A stretch of DNA of 64,000 nt from Fodinibacter sp963800505 (GTDB lineage Bacteria; Actinomycetota; Actinomycetes; Actinomycetales; Dermatophilaceae), in the NCBI GenBank assembly GCA_963800505.1, contig CAWDBL010000024.1, positions 23,605 to 87,604 on the forward strand. The letters are read 5' to 3'. The notes under the pieces were generated by a model that searched no databases, was not told the DNA's origin, and saw only the letters and a list, made by a program, of their open reading frames with translations. Positions 52,858 to 60,862 of this stretch are shown here, piece after piece (within the stretch, counting starts at the first letter, position 1; every line of letters starts with the position of its first letter). A program made the position numbers and the translations under genes.

Positions 52858-54267
52858 TCAGCGTGGCATCCAGGGCGTGTGCCAGCCACCGACGTCGGCG
52901 GTGATCGCGTTCCCGGCCTCCGGGCCCCAGCTGCCCGGCGCGTAGGGCAGCACCGGCGAAGGCGCGTCGAGCAGCGGCTGCATGATCCGCCAGGTCTCCT
53001 CGATGCCGTCCTGGCGGCTGAACCGCGTGCTGTCGCCGACCAGCGCGGCATGGAGCAGCACCTCGTAGGGCGTCGCCCCTTCGCCGCCCTCGTCGGCGAA
53101 CTCCATGTCGAGCTCGATCGGGCCGATCCGGCCGAGGTCGGTGCGCTTGGCGTCGACCTGGAACCGGATGCCGGTGGCGGGGTCCATCTTGATCACCAGC
53201 TGGTTGGGCTCGGGGTCGTGGTCCTTGGGCCAGAAGCCCAGCCGCGGCGGCCGCTTGAAGACCAGCCGCAGCTCGGTCTGGGTCATCGGCAGCCGCTTGC
53301 CGGTGCGGATGAAGAAGGGGACGCCCGCCCAGCGCCAGTTCTCGATGTCCAGGCGCAGCGCGGCATAGGTCTCGGTGGTGGAGCCCGGTGCGACCCCCTT
53401 GATGTCCTGGTAGCCGTCGTACTGGCCACGCACGTAGTGGGCCGGGTCGGCCTCCTCGACCGCACGGAACAAGGCGACCTGCGACTCCTTGACGGTGTGC
53501 AGGTCACCGCGCGAGGGCGGCTCCATCGCGGCGGCCGACACGAGCTGCATCAGGTGGTTGACCACGACGTCGCGCAGCGCGCCCACCGGGTCGTAGAAGC
53601 TGCCGCGGTCGTCGACGCCGAAGCTCTCGGCCATCGTGATCTGCACGCTGTCGAGGTACTGGCGGCTCCACACCGGCTCGAGGATGGCGTTGGCGAAGCG
53701 CAGGTGCAGGATCTCCTCCAGGCCCATCTTCCCCAGGTAGTGGTCGATGCGGAACAGCTGCGCCTCGTCGACGTACTGGTGCATCTCGCCGGCGAGGTCG
53801 CGCGCCGACTGCTGGTCGTGGCCGAAGGGCTTCTCGATGACGAACCGGGCACCGGTGCTCAGCCCCGCCCCGGCGAGGCCGGCCACGACCTTCGCGAACA
53901 GGAACGGCGGGATCTCGAGGTAGAAGACCGGTGTGCGGGCGCCCCCCATCGCCTCCGCCACCCGGCCGTAGGTCGCGTCGTCGGCGAAGTCGCCGCTCAC
54001 GTAGGAGAGCCGGTCGGTGAACCGGGCGAACACCTCCTCGTCGATGGTCTCCCCGGTCGCCGCGATGGAGGTGCGGGCCCGGTCGACCAGCTGCTCCATG
54101 CTCCAGTCGTCGGCCGCGACCCCCACGATCGGGCAGTCGAGCAGGCCGCGGGCCTCGAGCCGGTACAGCGACCGGAAGGTCATCACCCGGGCCAGGTCAC
54201 CAGTGATGCCGAAGACGACCAGGACGTCGCCCGGCCGTGATGTCGTGCTGTCGACGCTCGTCGTCAT
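52858..54267 (-). CDS. zwf: glucose-6-phosphate 1-dehydrogenase
   Basis: First step of the oxidative pentose phosphate pathway, making NADPH. The NADP-binding start is VVFGITGDLARVM; the usual Lys after the motif (GDLAxRK) is replaced by Val-Met. Catalytic signatures are EKPFGHD and RIDHYLGKMGLEEI. VPFFIRTGKRLP is in the C-terminal domain. 469 residues. ATG 54267 has GGGGAG seven bases upstream. It stands alone rather than in the tal-pgi-zwf-opcA cluster, so it may be a second isoenzyme. Confidence 0.92.
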   Translation of the reverse strand: MTTSVDSTTSRPGDVLVVFGITGDLARVMTFRSLYRLEARGLLDCPIVGVAADDWSMEQLVDRARTSIAATGETIDEEVFARFTDRLSYVSGDFADDATYGRVAEAMGGARTPVFYLEIPPFLFAKVVAGLAGAGLSTGARFVIEKPFGHDQQSARDLAGEMHQYVDEAQLFRIDHYLGKMGLEEILHLRFANAILEPVWSRQYLDSVQITMAESFGVDDRGSFYDPVGALRDVVVNHLMQLVSAAAMEPPSRGDLHTVKESQVALFRAVEEADPAHYVRGQYDGYQDIKGVAPGSTTETYAALRLDIENWRWAGVPFFIRTGKRLPMTQTELRLVFKRPPRLGFWPKDHDPEPNQLVIKMDPATGIRFQVDAKRTDLGRIGPIELDMEFADEGGEGATPYEVLLHAALVGDSTRFSRQDGIEETWRIMQPLLDAPSPVLPYAPGSWGPEAGNAITADVGGWHTPWMPR

Positions 54268-54496
54268 TCCGAACTCCCCTTTCGTGCCCGCCACGATGCC
54301 GGGTCGGACGTCACGATGCCGGTTCGGTGGTGCCGCGACCATCCCCCGGGTGGGGTGATCCCCCTCTACGGCGGCTGACCGGTCGGGGTCGGCCCTGACC
54401 CGACCCTGAGAGCGACCCCGGCCACACCCCGGATCCGAATCTCCAGCGCCCAACCGGGTGTTTCATTGACGTAGACCCACCGAGCAAGGAGTACCG

Positions 54497-55114
54497 ATGA
54501 GCGACACCACACCCCGCCCCGACGAGACGCCGGGCGACCCCACTGCTCCCGCGCAGCCCGCGGACGTCGAGGTGACCGAGTTCGTCCCCACGGCGGAGTC
54601 GGCCACGCCGCCGCCCCCGCCGGCGCACGACCAGCCGCAGTACGCCGCGCCGCAGCCGCCGCCCTACGACGCGCAGCAGCCGCCGCCGCCCTACGCGCAG
54701 CCGCAGCTCCCCCCGCCGACCTACGCCGGTGCAACCCCCGGCACGGCCGTCGCGCCCCCCAACCCGATGTCGCCGACCGAGGAGCGCACGACCGGCATGG
54801 CCGCTCACGGCGTGGCGCTGGGCGCGACGGTGCTGTCCGGAGGATTCCTCGGCTTCGTCGCCGCGCTGGTCATGTACCTGATCTTCAGAGACCGCGGGCC
54901 CTTCGTGCGCTACAACACGGCGAACGCGCTCAACGTGCAGATCATCGTCGGGATCGTCATGATCGTGTCGATCCCCCTGATGTTCGTGCTCATCGGGTTC
55001 CTGTCGTTCGGCGCCGCCTGGCTGTTCGCCGTGATCGTCCACATCATCGGAATGGTGAAGGCGAACAACGGTGAGTGGTGGGCTCCCCCGCTGACGCCGC
55101 GCTTCGTCAAGTGA
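54497..55114 (+). CDS. DUF4870 membrane protein with Pro/Gln-rich N-terminus
   Basis: 205 residues. The first 100 are disordered, rich in Pro, Gln and Tyr (PPPYDAQQPPPPYAQPQ). The rest has three hydrophobic helices with RDRGPFVRYNTANALNVQI between the first and second, the DUF4870 mark. Function unknown; related proteins are common surface-stress or envelope genes. AGGAG stands about five bases before ATG 54497. Followed by a strong terminator hairpin. Confidence 0.85.
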   Translation: MSDTTPRPDETPGDPTAPAQPADVEVTEFVPTAESATPPPPPAHDQPQYAAPQPPPYDAQQPPPPYAQPQLPPPTYAGATPGTAVAPPNPMSPTEERTTGMAAHGVALGATVLSGGFLGFVAALVMYLIFRDRGPFVRYNTANALNVQIIVGIVMIVSIPLMFVLIGFLSFGAAWLFAVIVHIIGMVKANNGEWWAPPLTPRFVK

Positions 55115-55132
55115 GCTGAACCGACCACACGC

Positions 55133-55168
55133 CTGTGGCCGCCCGTCCACCCGGACTGGCGGCCACAG
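55133..55168. terminator. bidirectional terminator hairpin
   Basis: CTGTGGCCGCC (55133-55143) and GGCGGCCACAG (55158-55168) are perfectly complementary, with a 14-base loop. It lies between the convergent DUF4870 and hemW genes and could stop transcription from both sides. Confidence 0.75.
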
Positions 55169-55174
55169 CCTTGT

Positions 55175-56416
55175 TCAGACCCCGAGCAGCCGGCGCACCA
55201 CGGTGTCGGCCAGCAGGCGGCCGCGCAGGGTGAGCACCACCCGCCGGTCCCCCACCGCCGCCCGCCCGTCGACGAGGCCGTCGGCCACGAGCCCCGCCAC
55301 GGCCGTGCGCCCGGCCGCGTCGAGCACGTCGACCGGCAGCCCCTCGCGCAGCCGCACCCCGAGCAGCACCTCCTCGTCGTGCCGCTGCTCGGGGGTGAGG
55401 GTCTCGCGCCCGGCCGCCGGCGACGCACCCGCGGCCAGCGCCGCGGCATACCGACGCGGGTGCTTCACGTTCCACCAGCGCACTCCCCCGACGTGGCTGT
55501 GCGCGCCCGGGCCGACCCCCCACCAGGCGTCGCCACGCCAGTAGCCCTCGTTGTGGCGGCACCGCCCGGACGCGTCACGCGACCAGTTGCTCACCTCGTA
55601 CCAGTCGTAACCGGACTGTGCCAGAACCGAATCGGCCAGCTCGTACTTGTCGGCCTCGTCGTCGCCCTCGGGCATCGCCACCTCACCGCGCCGCACCTGC
55701 GCCGCCAGCTTGGTCCCCTCCTCGACCACCAGCGCGTACGCCGAGACGTGGTCGGGCTCGAGCGCCACCGCGGCATCGAGGCTGGCCCTCCAGTCGGCCA
55801 GGGTCTCGCCAGGTGTGCCGTAGATCAGGTCGACGCTGGTGGCGAGCCCGGCCGCCTCGGCACCGGCCACCGCGGTCGCCACGCGGGCCGGGTCGTGCGT
55901 GCGCTCCAGCGTCGCGAGCACGTGTGGCACCACCGACTGCATGCCGACCGACACCCGGGTGAACCCTCCGGCCGCCAGCACCTCGAGGTCGGCGTCGGTG
56001 ACCGAGTCGGGGTTGGCCTCGGTCGTCACCTCGGCATCCGGTGCCAGCCCGAACCGCTCCCGGATGCCGGTCACGCACCGCACGAGGTCGGCCGCCGGCA
56101 GCAGCGTGGGCGTGCCACCCCCGACGAACACGGTGTCGACCGGCCCCGCCCCGGGGCCGAGCACGCGTGCGGCGACGTCGAGCTCGGTGAGCGCCGAGTC
56201 GACGAAGGTCGCGGTCGAGGCGCCCGGGCCGAGCTCGGTCAGCGTGTAGGTGTTGAAGTCGCAGTAGCCGCAGCGCACCGCGCAGAACGGCACGTGCACG
56301 TACATCCCCAGCCGCGAGCCCGCGAGGGTGTCGAGCGCCTCTGGCGGCAGGTCGCCCGTCTCGGGCGCGGGGTCGCCGTCAGGCAGTCGGGGCACCGCGC
56401 CATTCTCCCCCGGCAC
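55175..56416 (-). CDS. hemW: radical SAM heme chaperone HemW
   Basis: Heme-binding chaperone of the radical SAM superfamily (earlier taken for an oxygen-independent coproporphyrinogen oxidase). The Fe-S motif is C45-AVR-C49-GY-C52, preceded by YVHVPF. VFVGGGTPTLLP and SVDLIYGTPGET are conserved. The HemW C-terminal domain is complete. 413 residues. In this phylum hemW usually follows lepA; here a 5.8 kb accessory block separates them. GTG 56416 is 19 bases from the divergent phosphatase start. Confidence 0.94.
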   Translation of the reverse strand: MPGENGAVPRLPDGDPAPETGDLPPEALDTLAGSRLGMYVHVPFCAVRCGYCDFNTYTLTELGPGASTATFVDSALTELDVAARVLGPGAGPVDTVFVGGGTPTLLPAADLVRCVTGIRERFGLAPDAEVTTEANPDSVTDADLEVLAAGGFTRVSVGMQSVVPHVLATLERTHDPARVATAVAGAEAAGLATSVDLIYGTPGETLADWRASLDAAVALEPDHVSAYALVVEEGTKLAAQVRRGEVAMPEGDDEADKYELADSVLAQSGYDWYEVSNWSRDASGRCRHNEGYWRGDAWWGVGPGAHSHVGGVRWWNVKHPRRYAAALAAGASPAAGRETLTPEQRHDEEVLLGVRLREGLPVDVLDAAGRTAVAGLVADGLVDGRAAVGDRRVVLTLRGRLLADTVVRRLLGV

Positions 56417-56423
56417 CCCGACC

Positions 56424-56429
56424 TACGAT
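56424..56429 (+). promoter_or_regulatory. -10 box for the tyrosine phosphatase gene
   Basis: TACGAT, six bases, then GTG 56436; leaderless transcript suggested. Confidence 0.4.
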
Positions 56430-56435
56430 GACACG

Positions 56436-57227
56436 GTGACGGACCGGTGGATCGAGCTCGACGGCATCGTCAACATGCGTGACCTCGGGGGGCTCCCGAC
56501 ACGCGACGGCGGGCACACGGCATCCGGGCGGCTGATCCGCTCCGACAACCTGCAGGACCTCACCGGGTCCGACGTCGAGCACCTGGTCGACGCGCTCGGG
56601 GTGACCGACATCGTCGACCTGCGCACCGGCATCGAGCTGCACCTGGAGGGAGACGGGCCCCTGCGGCGCGTGGAGTCACTGACCCACCACCACCACTCCC
56701 TGATGGTGGAGGAGGTTCCCGGCGAGTCCGTGGAGGAGGTCGGCGCTCGGGCCCTGCCCTGGCGCGGCGACGACCCGGTGCGCGACGCGACGTTCTGGGC
56801 CGAGCACTACCTCGGCTACCTGGCCCGCCGGCCCGACTCGGTCGCCGCGGCCCTCGAGGTGGTCGCGAACGCCGACGGGGCCGTCGTGGTGCACTGCGCC
56901 GCCGGCAAGGACCGCACCGGCACCGTGGTGGCGATGGCGCTCGACGTCGCCGGGGTGCCGCACGACGAGATCGTGGCCGACTACGTGCTCACCGGCGAGC
57001 GCCTGGAGCAGATCGTGGGCCGGCTGATGCCCCGTGAGGCCTACGGCGCCGCGCTGGCCCAGCAGAAGCTGAGCGACCAGCTGCCCCAGGGGGACTCGAT
57101 GCGCGCCATCCTCACCGCCGTCGACGAGGGCTGGGGCGGAGCGGCCGGCTGGCTGGTGGCCCAGGGGTGGAGCCAGGCCGAGGTCGAGCGGCTGCGCCGC
57201 CGGCTCACCGAGCCGGCTTCTCGCTGA
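56436..57227 (+). CDS. protein-tyrosine phosphatase (DSP/PTP-like, Y_phosphatase3)
   Basis: 263 residues with the P-loop HCAAGKDRTG, nucleophile C154. The N-terminal NMRDLGGLPTRDGG and LIRSDNL are typical of the bacterial tyrosine/phosphoinositide phosphatases related to Mycobacterium PtpB. TDIVDLRTGIEL follows. Cytosolic, no signal peptide. The substrate may be protein phosphotyrosine or a phosphoinositide. The 3' end overlaps the convergent thioesterase-like gene by 23 bases. Confidence 0.9.
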   Translation: MTDRWIELDGIVNMRDLGGLPTRDGGHTASGRLIRSDNLQDLTGSDVEHLVDALGVTDIVDLRTGIELHLEGDGPLRRVESLTHHHHSLMVEEVPGESVEEVGARALPWRGDDPVRDATFWAEHYLGYLARRPDSVAAALEVVANADGAVVVHCAAGKDRTGTVVAMALDVAGVPHDEIVADYVLTGERLEQIVGRLMPREAYGAALAQQKLSDQLPQGDSMRAILTAVDEGWGGAAGWLVAQGWSQAEVERLRRRLTEPASR

Positions 57228-57669
57228 CGTAGATCGTGATGACGCCCTCGACGACCACGACACCGTCGGTGCGGACCGCCCTGACCCGCACCGGCACGTC
57301 GCCCACCTGCGCCCAGTCGGCGGGGTCGGTCTCGGCCAGGCACAGCAGGTCGGTCGTCGACTTCGCGAGGTAGGCCACCTGCATCCCCTTGGGGATCCAG
57401 CGCCGGTCCTCGGGCGTCGTGGCCTCGGCGAGCAGACCCATCGCGGCCTCGAGCCCGTTGCAGACCGCGATCGCGTGCAGGGTGCCGATGTGGTTCTGCA
57501 CGGCCCGGCGCTTGCGGATGCTGAGCTCGGCGTGGTTCGGGCGCACGTCGCGCACCTGCGGCCGCACGGTGCGGAAGTAGGGGGCCTTGCTCGCGAACAG
57601 CAGTGAGAAGGCCCGCTTGCCGAGCGGCCTGGCGGACATCGACCGGTAGAGCGCATAGGTGTCGGGCAC
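57205..57669 (-). CDS. hot-dog-fold thioesterase-like protein (DUF4442)
   Basis: 154 residues with the hot-dog core: AELSIRKRRAVQNHIGTLHA, then VCNGLEAAMGLLAE and VAYLAKSTTDLLCLAE. The Asn-His of QNHIGTLHA lies at the usual catalytic helix. Probably binds acyl-CoA thioesters, but catalysis is not shown. GTG 57669 is six bases after a TAACAT box. Divergent from the Nudix gene. Confidence 0.82.
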   Translation of the reverse strand: MPDTYALYRSMSARPLGKRAFSLLFASKAPYFRTVRPQVRDVRPNHAELSIRKRRAVQNHIGTLHAIAVCNGLEAAMGLLAEATTPEDRRWIPKGMQVAYLAKSTTDLLCLAETDPADWAQVGDVPVRVRAVRTDGVVVVEGVITIYVSEKPAR

Positions 57670-57675
57670 CCGTCG

Positions 57676-57681
57676 ATGTTA
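57676..57681 (-). promoter_or_regulatory. -10 box for the DUF4442 gene
   Basis: TAACAT on the minus strand with six bases to GTG 57669; leaderless transcript suggested. Confidence 0.35.
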
Positions 57682-57704
57682 CCCGTCGGTAGGGCGGCCC
57701 GGGT

Positions 57705-57710
57705 TAGCGT
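57705..57710 (+). promoter_or_regulatory. -10 box for the Nudix gene
   Basis: TAGCGT with six bases to GTG 57717; this supports 57717 over the GTG at 57711. Confidence 0.4.
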
Positions 57711-57716
57711 GTGGCG

Positions 57717-58292
57717 GTGTCGTCGTCCCCGCTCCCCGGCCAGCCCGGTTTCGTCGTGCCCGCCCCGCAGGACCGGCCCCGCTACGCGCGGCGCGCGGTG
57801 CGGGTGCTCGTGCTCGACGAGACCGACCGGATGCTGCTCTTCCTGGACTCCGACCTCGGCCTGGACCCGGTGACGCACTGGTGGGTGACGCCCGGCGGTG
57901 GCGTGGACCCCGGCGAGAGCGACCTCGAGGCCGGCGTGCGCGAGCTGTGGGAGGAGACCGGCCTGGTCGTGACCGGCGCCGACCTCGTCGGCCCGCTGCT
58001 GACCCGCACCGTCGTGCACGGGTACAGCGACAAGGTCGTCGACCAGGTGGAGGTGTTCTACGTGGTGCGGGTGCCCGCGTTCGAGGTCGACACGGCAGCG
58101 CACACCGAGGAGGAGCAGCTGACGGTGGCCGACATCCGGTGGTGGCCGCTCGCCGACCTCGCCACCACGGCGGAGGACGTGTGGCCACGCGACGTGCTGG
58201 CCGTGCTCGAGCTCGCCGCCCATCCCGAGCAGTGGCGGGAGGGGCCGGTACAGGCGCCCGCCGTCGAGGAGTCGAGTGTCCCCGCCGGCTGA
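57717..58292 (+). CDS. Nudix hydrolase
   Basis: Hydrolyses a nucleoside diphosphate linked to another moiety. The Nudix box is complete: GGGVDPGESDLEAGVRELWE followed by ETGL (GX5EX7REUXEEXGU). It is 191 residues, with the N-terminal strand RRAVRVLVLDETDRMLLF. Substrate unknown. Followed by the DinB gene after 12 bases, probably in one transcript. Confidence 0.91.
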   Translation: MSSSPLPGQPGFVVPAPQDRPRYARRAVRVLVLDETDRMLLFLDSDLGLDPVTHWWVTPGGGVDPGESDLEAGVRELWEETGLVVTGADLVGPLLTRTVVHGYSDKVVDQVEVFYVVRVPAFEVDTAAHTEEEQLTVADIRWWPLADLATTAEDVWPRDVLAVLELAAHPEQWREGPVQAPAVEESSVPAG

Positions 58293-58304
58293 CAGGCTGG
58301 GGGG

Positions 58305-58898
58305 ATGGACGCGAAGTCGACGGCATGGAACTACCTGCAGGGCCTGCGCGAGGCGGTGATCTGGAAGGTCGAGGGCCTCAGCGAGCGTGACCAGCGGATG
58401 CCGTTGACCCCCACGGGCACGAACCTCCTGGGCGTGGTCAAGCACCTCGCCGGGGTGGAGGCGGAGTACTTCGGCGCCTGCCTGGGGCGACCGTGGCCCG
58501 AGCCGATGGCGTTCTGGGCCGATGATGCCGAGCCCAACGCCGACATGTGGGCCACGCCTGACGAGTCACCGGCAGAGGTGCTCGACCTCTACCGCAGGGT
58601 GACGGCCTTCGCCGACGCGACGATCGAGCCGCTCCCGCTCGACGCACCGGCATCCGTGCCGTGGTGGCGCACGCCCGACACCGACCTGCACACGCTGCTG
58701 GTGCACATGGCGGTCGAGACGGCGCGGCACGCCGGGCAGCTCGACATCCTGCGCGAGCAGCTCGACGGGGCGCGCGGCATGCGGGAAGGGGGCTCCAACC
58801 TCCCCGACGTCGACGTGGCGTGGTGGGACACCTATGTCGCGAAGCTGCGCGGCATCGCCGAGCAGTCGCCCGGCGGGGGCTCGGCGACCGGCGGCTGA
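58305..58898 (+). CDS. DinB-superfamily protein (DUF664)
   Basis: A 197-residue four-helix protein. The metal-ligand His are visible in LGVVKHLAGVEAEYFG and LLVHMAVETARHAGQLDILR, the DUF664/DinB pattern. Possible mycothiol-dependent transferase or metal-binding protein; the reaction is unknown. GGGGGG lies just before ATG 58305. Third DinB-fold gene in the window besides 18192 and 47826. Confidence 0.85.
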   Translation: MDAKSTAWNYLQGLREAVIWKVEGLSERDQRMPLTPTGTNLLGVVKHLAGVEAEYFGACLGRPWPEPMAFWADDAEPNADMWATPDESPAEVLDLYRRVTAFADATIEPLPLDAPASVPWWRTPDTDLHTLLVHMAVETARHAGQLDILREQLDGARGMREGGSNLPDVDVAWWDTYVAKLRGIAEQSPGGGSATGG

Positions 58899-59204
58899 GC
58901 CGCCTCCTGCACGGCACATGGTTTCCCCAAGGCTGGGCTGGCCTGATAGTGACGTCGGGCCGGTGCCGACCGCGACCGGCCCCCGGTGGACCTGCTATCC
59001 GCCGGGGGCCGACACGGTGTCGAAGGGGGGCCGGCACCCCGGCATCGGCCGTTCGGCCCCCCGGTCATCACCCGATCGGGCCCCGTCACCTGCAGGGTCG
59101 GATGACCCCCTTCCTGCGGCTACCCGGCATCTGCGCGATGGTCGAAAGTTGAACCAGATCGCGGGCCGGCAGGGGAACGCGACGGGCACCGTGCAGGGGT
59201 GACC
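58899..59204 (+). other. intergenic leader with two hairpins
   Basis: No gene supported. Two perfect G+C-rich stem-loops: GGCCCCCGG/CCGGGGGCC (58978-59010) and GGGGGGCCG/CGGCCCCCC (59025-59062). They may end the DinB transcript or fold the leader of the BTAD gene. TGATAGT at 58944-58950 is a weak -10 candidate. Confidence 0.45.
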
Positions 59205-60101
59205 ATGTTCGACATCAGGCTTTTCGGGACCACGACGGTCCGCAGCACCACGACCGAGGTCGTGGGCTCACAGCTCGGCGGCATCAAGCCGCGCCAGGTC
59301 CTCGAGGTCCTGGCCCTGGCCGGTGCAGCACCGGTGACCAAGGACCGGCTGGTGCAGGTGCTCTGGGGCGACAGCCCCCCCGCGTCGGCGGTGCCGACCC
59401 TCGAGAGCTACGTCTGCGTCCTCCGGCGCTCGCTGGGCCTGGGCAAGGGCACCAGCTCCCCCATCATCACGACCTCGGCGGGCTACCGACTCGACCGCGA
59501 GCGGGTCTCGGTCGACGTCATCCGGTGCCGGTCGATGCTCGCCCGGGCCGCCACCGCGGACGATGCACAGGCCCTCGCCCTCACCCGCAAGGCCCTGCGG
59601 TACTGCGAGCAGCCGCTGCTCGCCAGCGAGAGCCGCGCCGGCTGGGCGGACCAGACGCGCGAGGAGTTCCGCCACGAGCTGGCCACCGCCTGCGGTCGCG
59701 CCTCACGCGCTGCCATCGCCGTGGGTGAGTACGAGGAGGCGGTGCAGCTCGCCACGCGCGGCACGACCTTGGAGCCCTACGACGAGGCGCTGACCCGCGA
59801 CCTCATGCGGGCCCTGTCCGCCGCCGGTCGCCGGGCTGCTGCCCTCAGCGCCTTCCTCGACCTGCGCCGCCGGCTCGTCGAGGAGCTCGGAGTCGAACCG
59901 GGCCCACAGACCCGCGCCCTCTACGTGCAGGTGCTCACCGACGACGCCCCCACGGGTTCGGATGCCATCCCCACCCGGGTGGAGGTGCGTGGCCTGGTCG
60001 AGCTGCTGCGGGACACCCTGGCCCGGATGCCGGGGGTCGACGTCGTGTCCGTGGACCGGGCACTCGCCCAGGTGACCGGGCAGGCCCTCGGAATCCACTG
60101 A
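59205..60101 (+). CDS. BTAD-domain (AfsR/SARP-type) transcriptional regulator
   Basis: 298 residues: an OmpR-like winged helix (1-95; GIKPRQVLEVLALAG, then DRLVQVLWGDSPPASAVPTL) followed by a bacterial transcriptional activation domain (100-250; SRAAIAVGEYEEAVQLATRG, ELGVEPGPQTRALYVQVL). Such proteins control secondary metabolism or local gene sets. It lacks the ATPase part of AfsR. AGGGG stands five bases before ATG 59205; GTG 59199 is the alternative. Located 92 bases before the response regulator, which suggests a shared role. Confidence 0.87.
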   Translation: MFDIRLFGTTTVRSTTTEVVGSQLGGIKPRQVLEVLALAGAAPVTKDRLVQVLWGDSPPASAVPTLESYVCVLRRSLGLGKGTSSPIITTSAGYRLDRERVSVDVIRCRSMLARAATADDAQALALTRKALRYCEQPLLASESRAGWADQTREEFRHELATACGRASRAAIAVGEYEEAVQLATRGTTLEPYDEALTRDLMRALSAAGRRAAALSAFLDLRRRLVEELGVEPGPQTRALYVQVLTDDAPTGSDAIPTRVEVRGLVELLRDTLARMPGVDVVSVDRALAQVTGQALGIH

Positions 60102-60193
60102 CCGGCCGCGACCCTCGACAACGTGACGGACCGAACCGTCCAGTTCGGCTCAACCTGCGGACAGGGCTGCCCGGTGCAGTCCACACTGTCGGG

Positions 60194-60862
60194 GTGAGCG
60201 ACCACCCGCAGGGGGTTACCGACTCGCCGGTCACGGTTGTGGTGGTCGATGACCACCGGATGTTCGGTGAGCTGCTCCGTCGTGTCATCTCCACGGACCC
60301 CGGGATGGCCTGCGTCGGCACGGCCGACAACGTCTCCGACGGGTTCTCGATGATCGACGCCCTGCGGCCGGACGCCGTCATCATGGACGTGCAGGTCGGC
60401 TCGGAGGACGGGATCGTCGCGACGGCCGAGCTGATGCGCAGGCACCCCGGGCTGCGCGTCGTGGTGCTGACGGCGTTCTCCACCGAGCCGCTCCTGCGCC
60501 GGGCCGTCAGTGCCGGCGCCAGCGCGCTGCTGGCCAAGGACGGCGCGGTCGAGGACCTGCTGGCCGCCCTGAGGCCCGCCGGCCCGGACGAGTTCAACGT
60601 CGACCCCGCCCTGCTCCGCCGGCTGCTCACCACCCGACAGGAGAAGGGCGTGCGTGCGGTGATGCTGACCACGCGCGAGGACCAGGTGCTCCACCTGCTC
60701 GCCGAGGGCCTGGACACCACCGCCATCGCCGCGCGCCTCGGCATCTCGCGCAACACCTGCCGTGGCTACGTCGGCGCACTGTTCGGCAAGCTCGACGCGC
60801 ACTCACAGCTCGAGGCGGTCGCGGTCGCCAAGCGCAAGGGACTGCTGCGTGAGTCGAGCTGA
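60194..60862 (+). CDS. NarL/FixJ-type response regulator
   Basis: 222 residues. Receiver domain with VVVVDDHRMFGE, phospho-acceptor D65 (VIMDVQVG), Thr in VVLTAFS and Lys in LLAKDGAVE. The C-terminal LuxR helix-turn-helix reads LTTREDQVLHLLAEGLDTTA, then LGISRNTCRGYVGALFGKLD. GTG 60194 is six bases after a CACACT. Its stop overlaps the start of the sensor kinase by 14 bases, so they form a two-component pair. Confidence 0.93.
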   Translation: MSDHPQGVTDSPVTVVVVDDHRMFGELLRRVISTDPGMACVGTADNVSDGFSMIDALRPDAVIMDVQVGSEDGIVATAELMRRHPGLRVVVLTAFSTEPLLRRAVSAGASALLAKDGAVEDLLAALRPAGPDEFNVDPALLRRLLTTRQEKGVRAVMLTTREDQVLHLLAEGLDTTAIAARLGISRNTCRGYVGALFGKLDAHSQLEAVAVAKRKGLLRESS

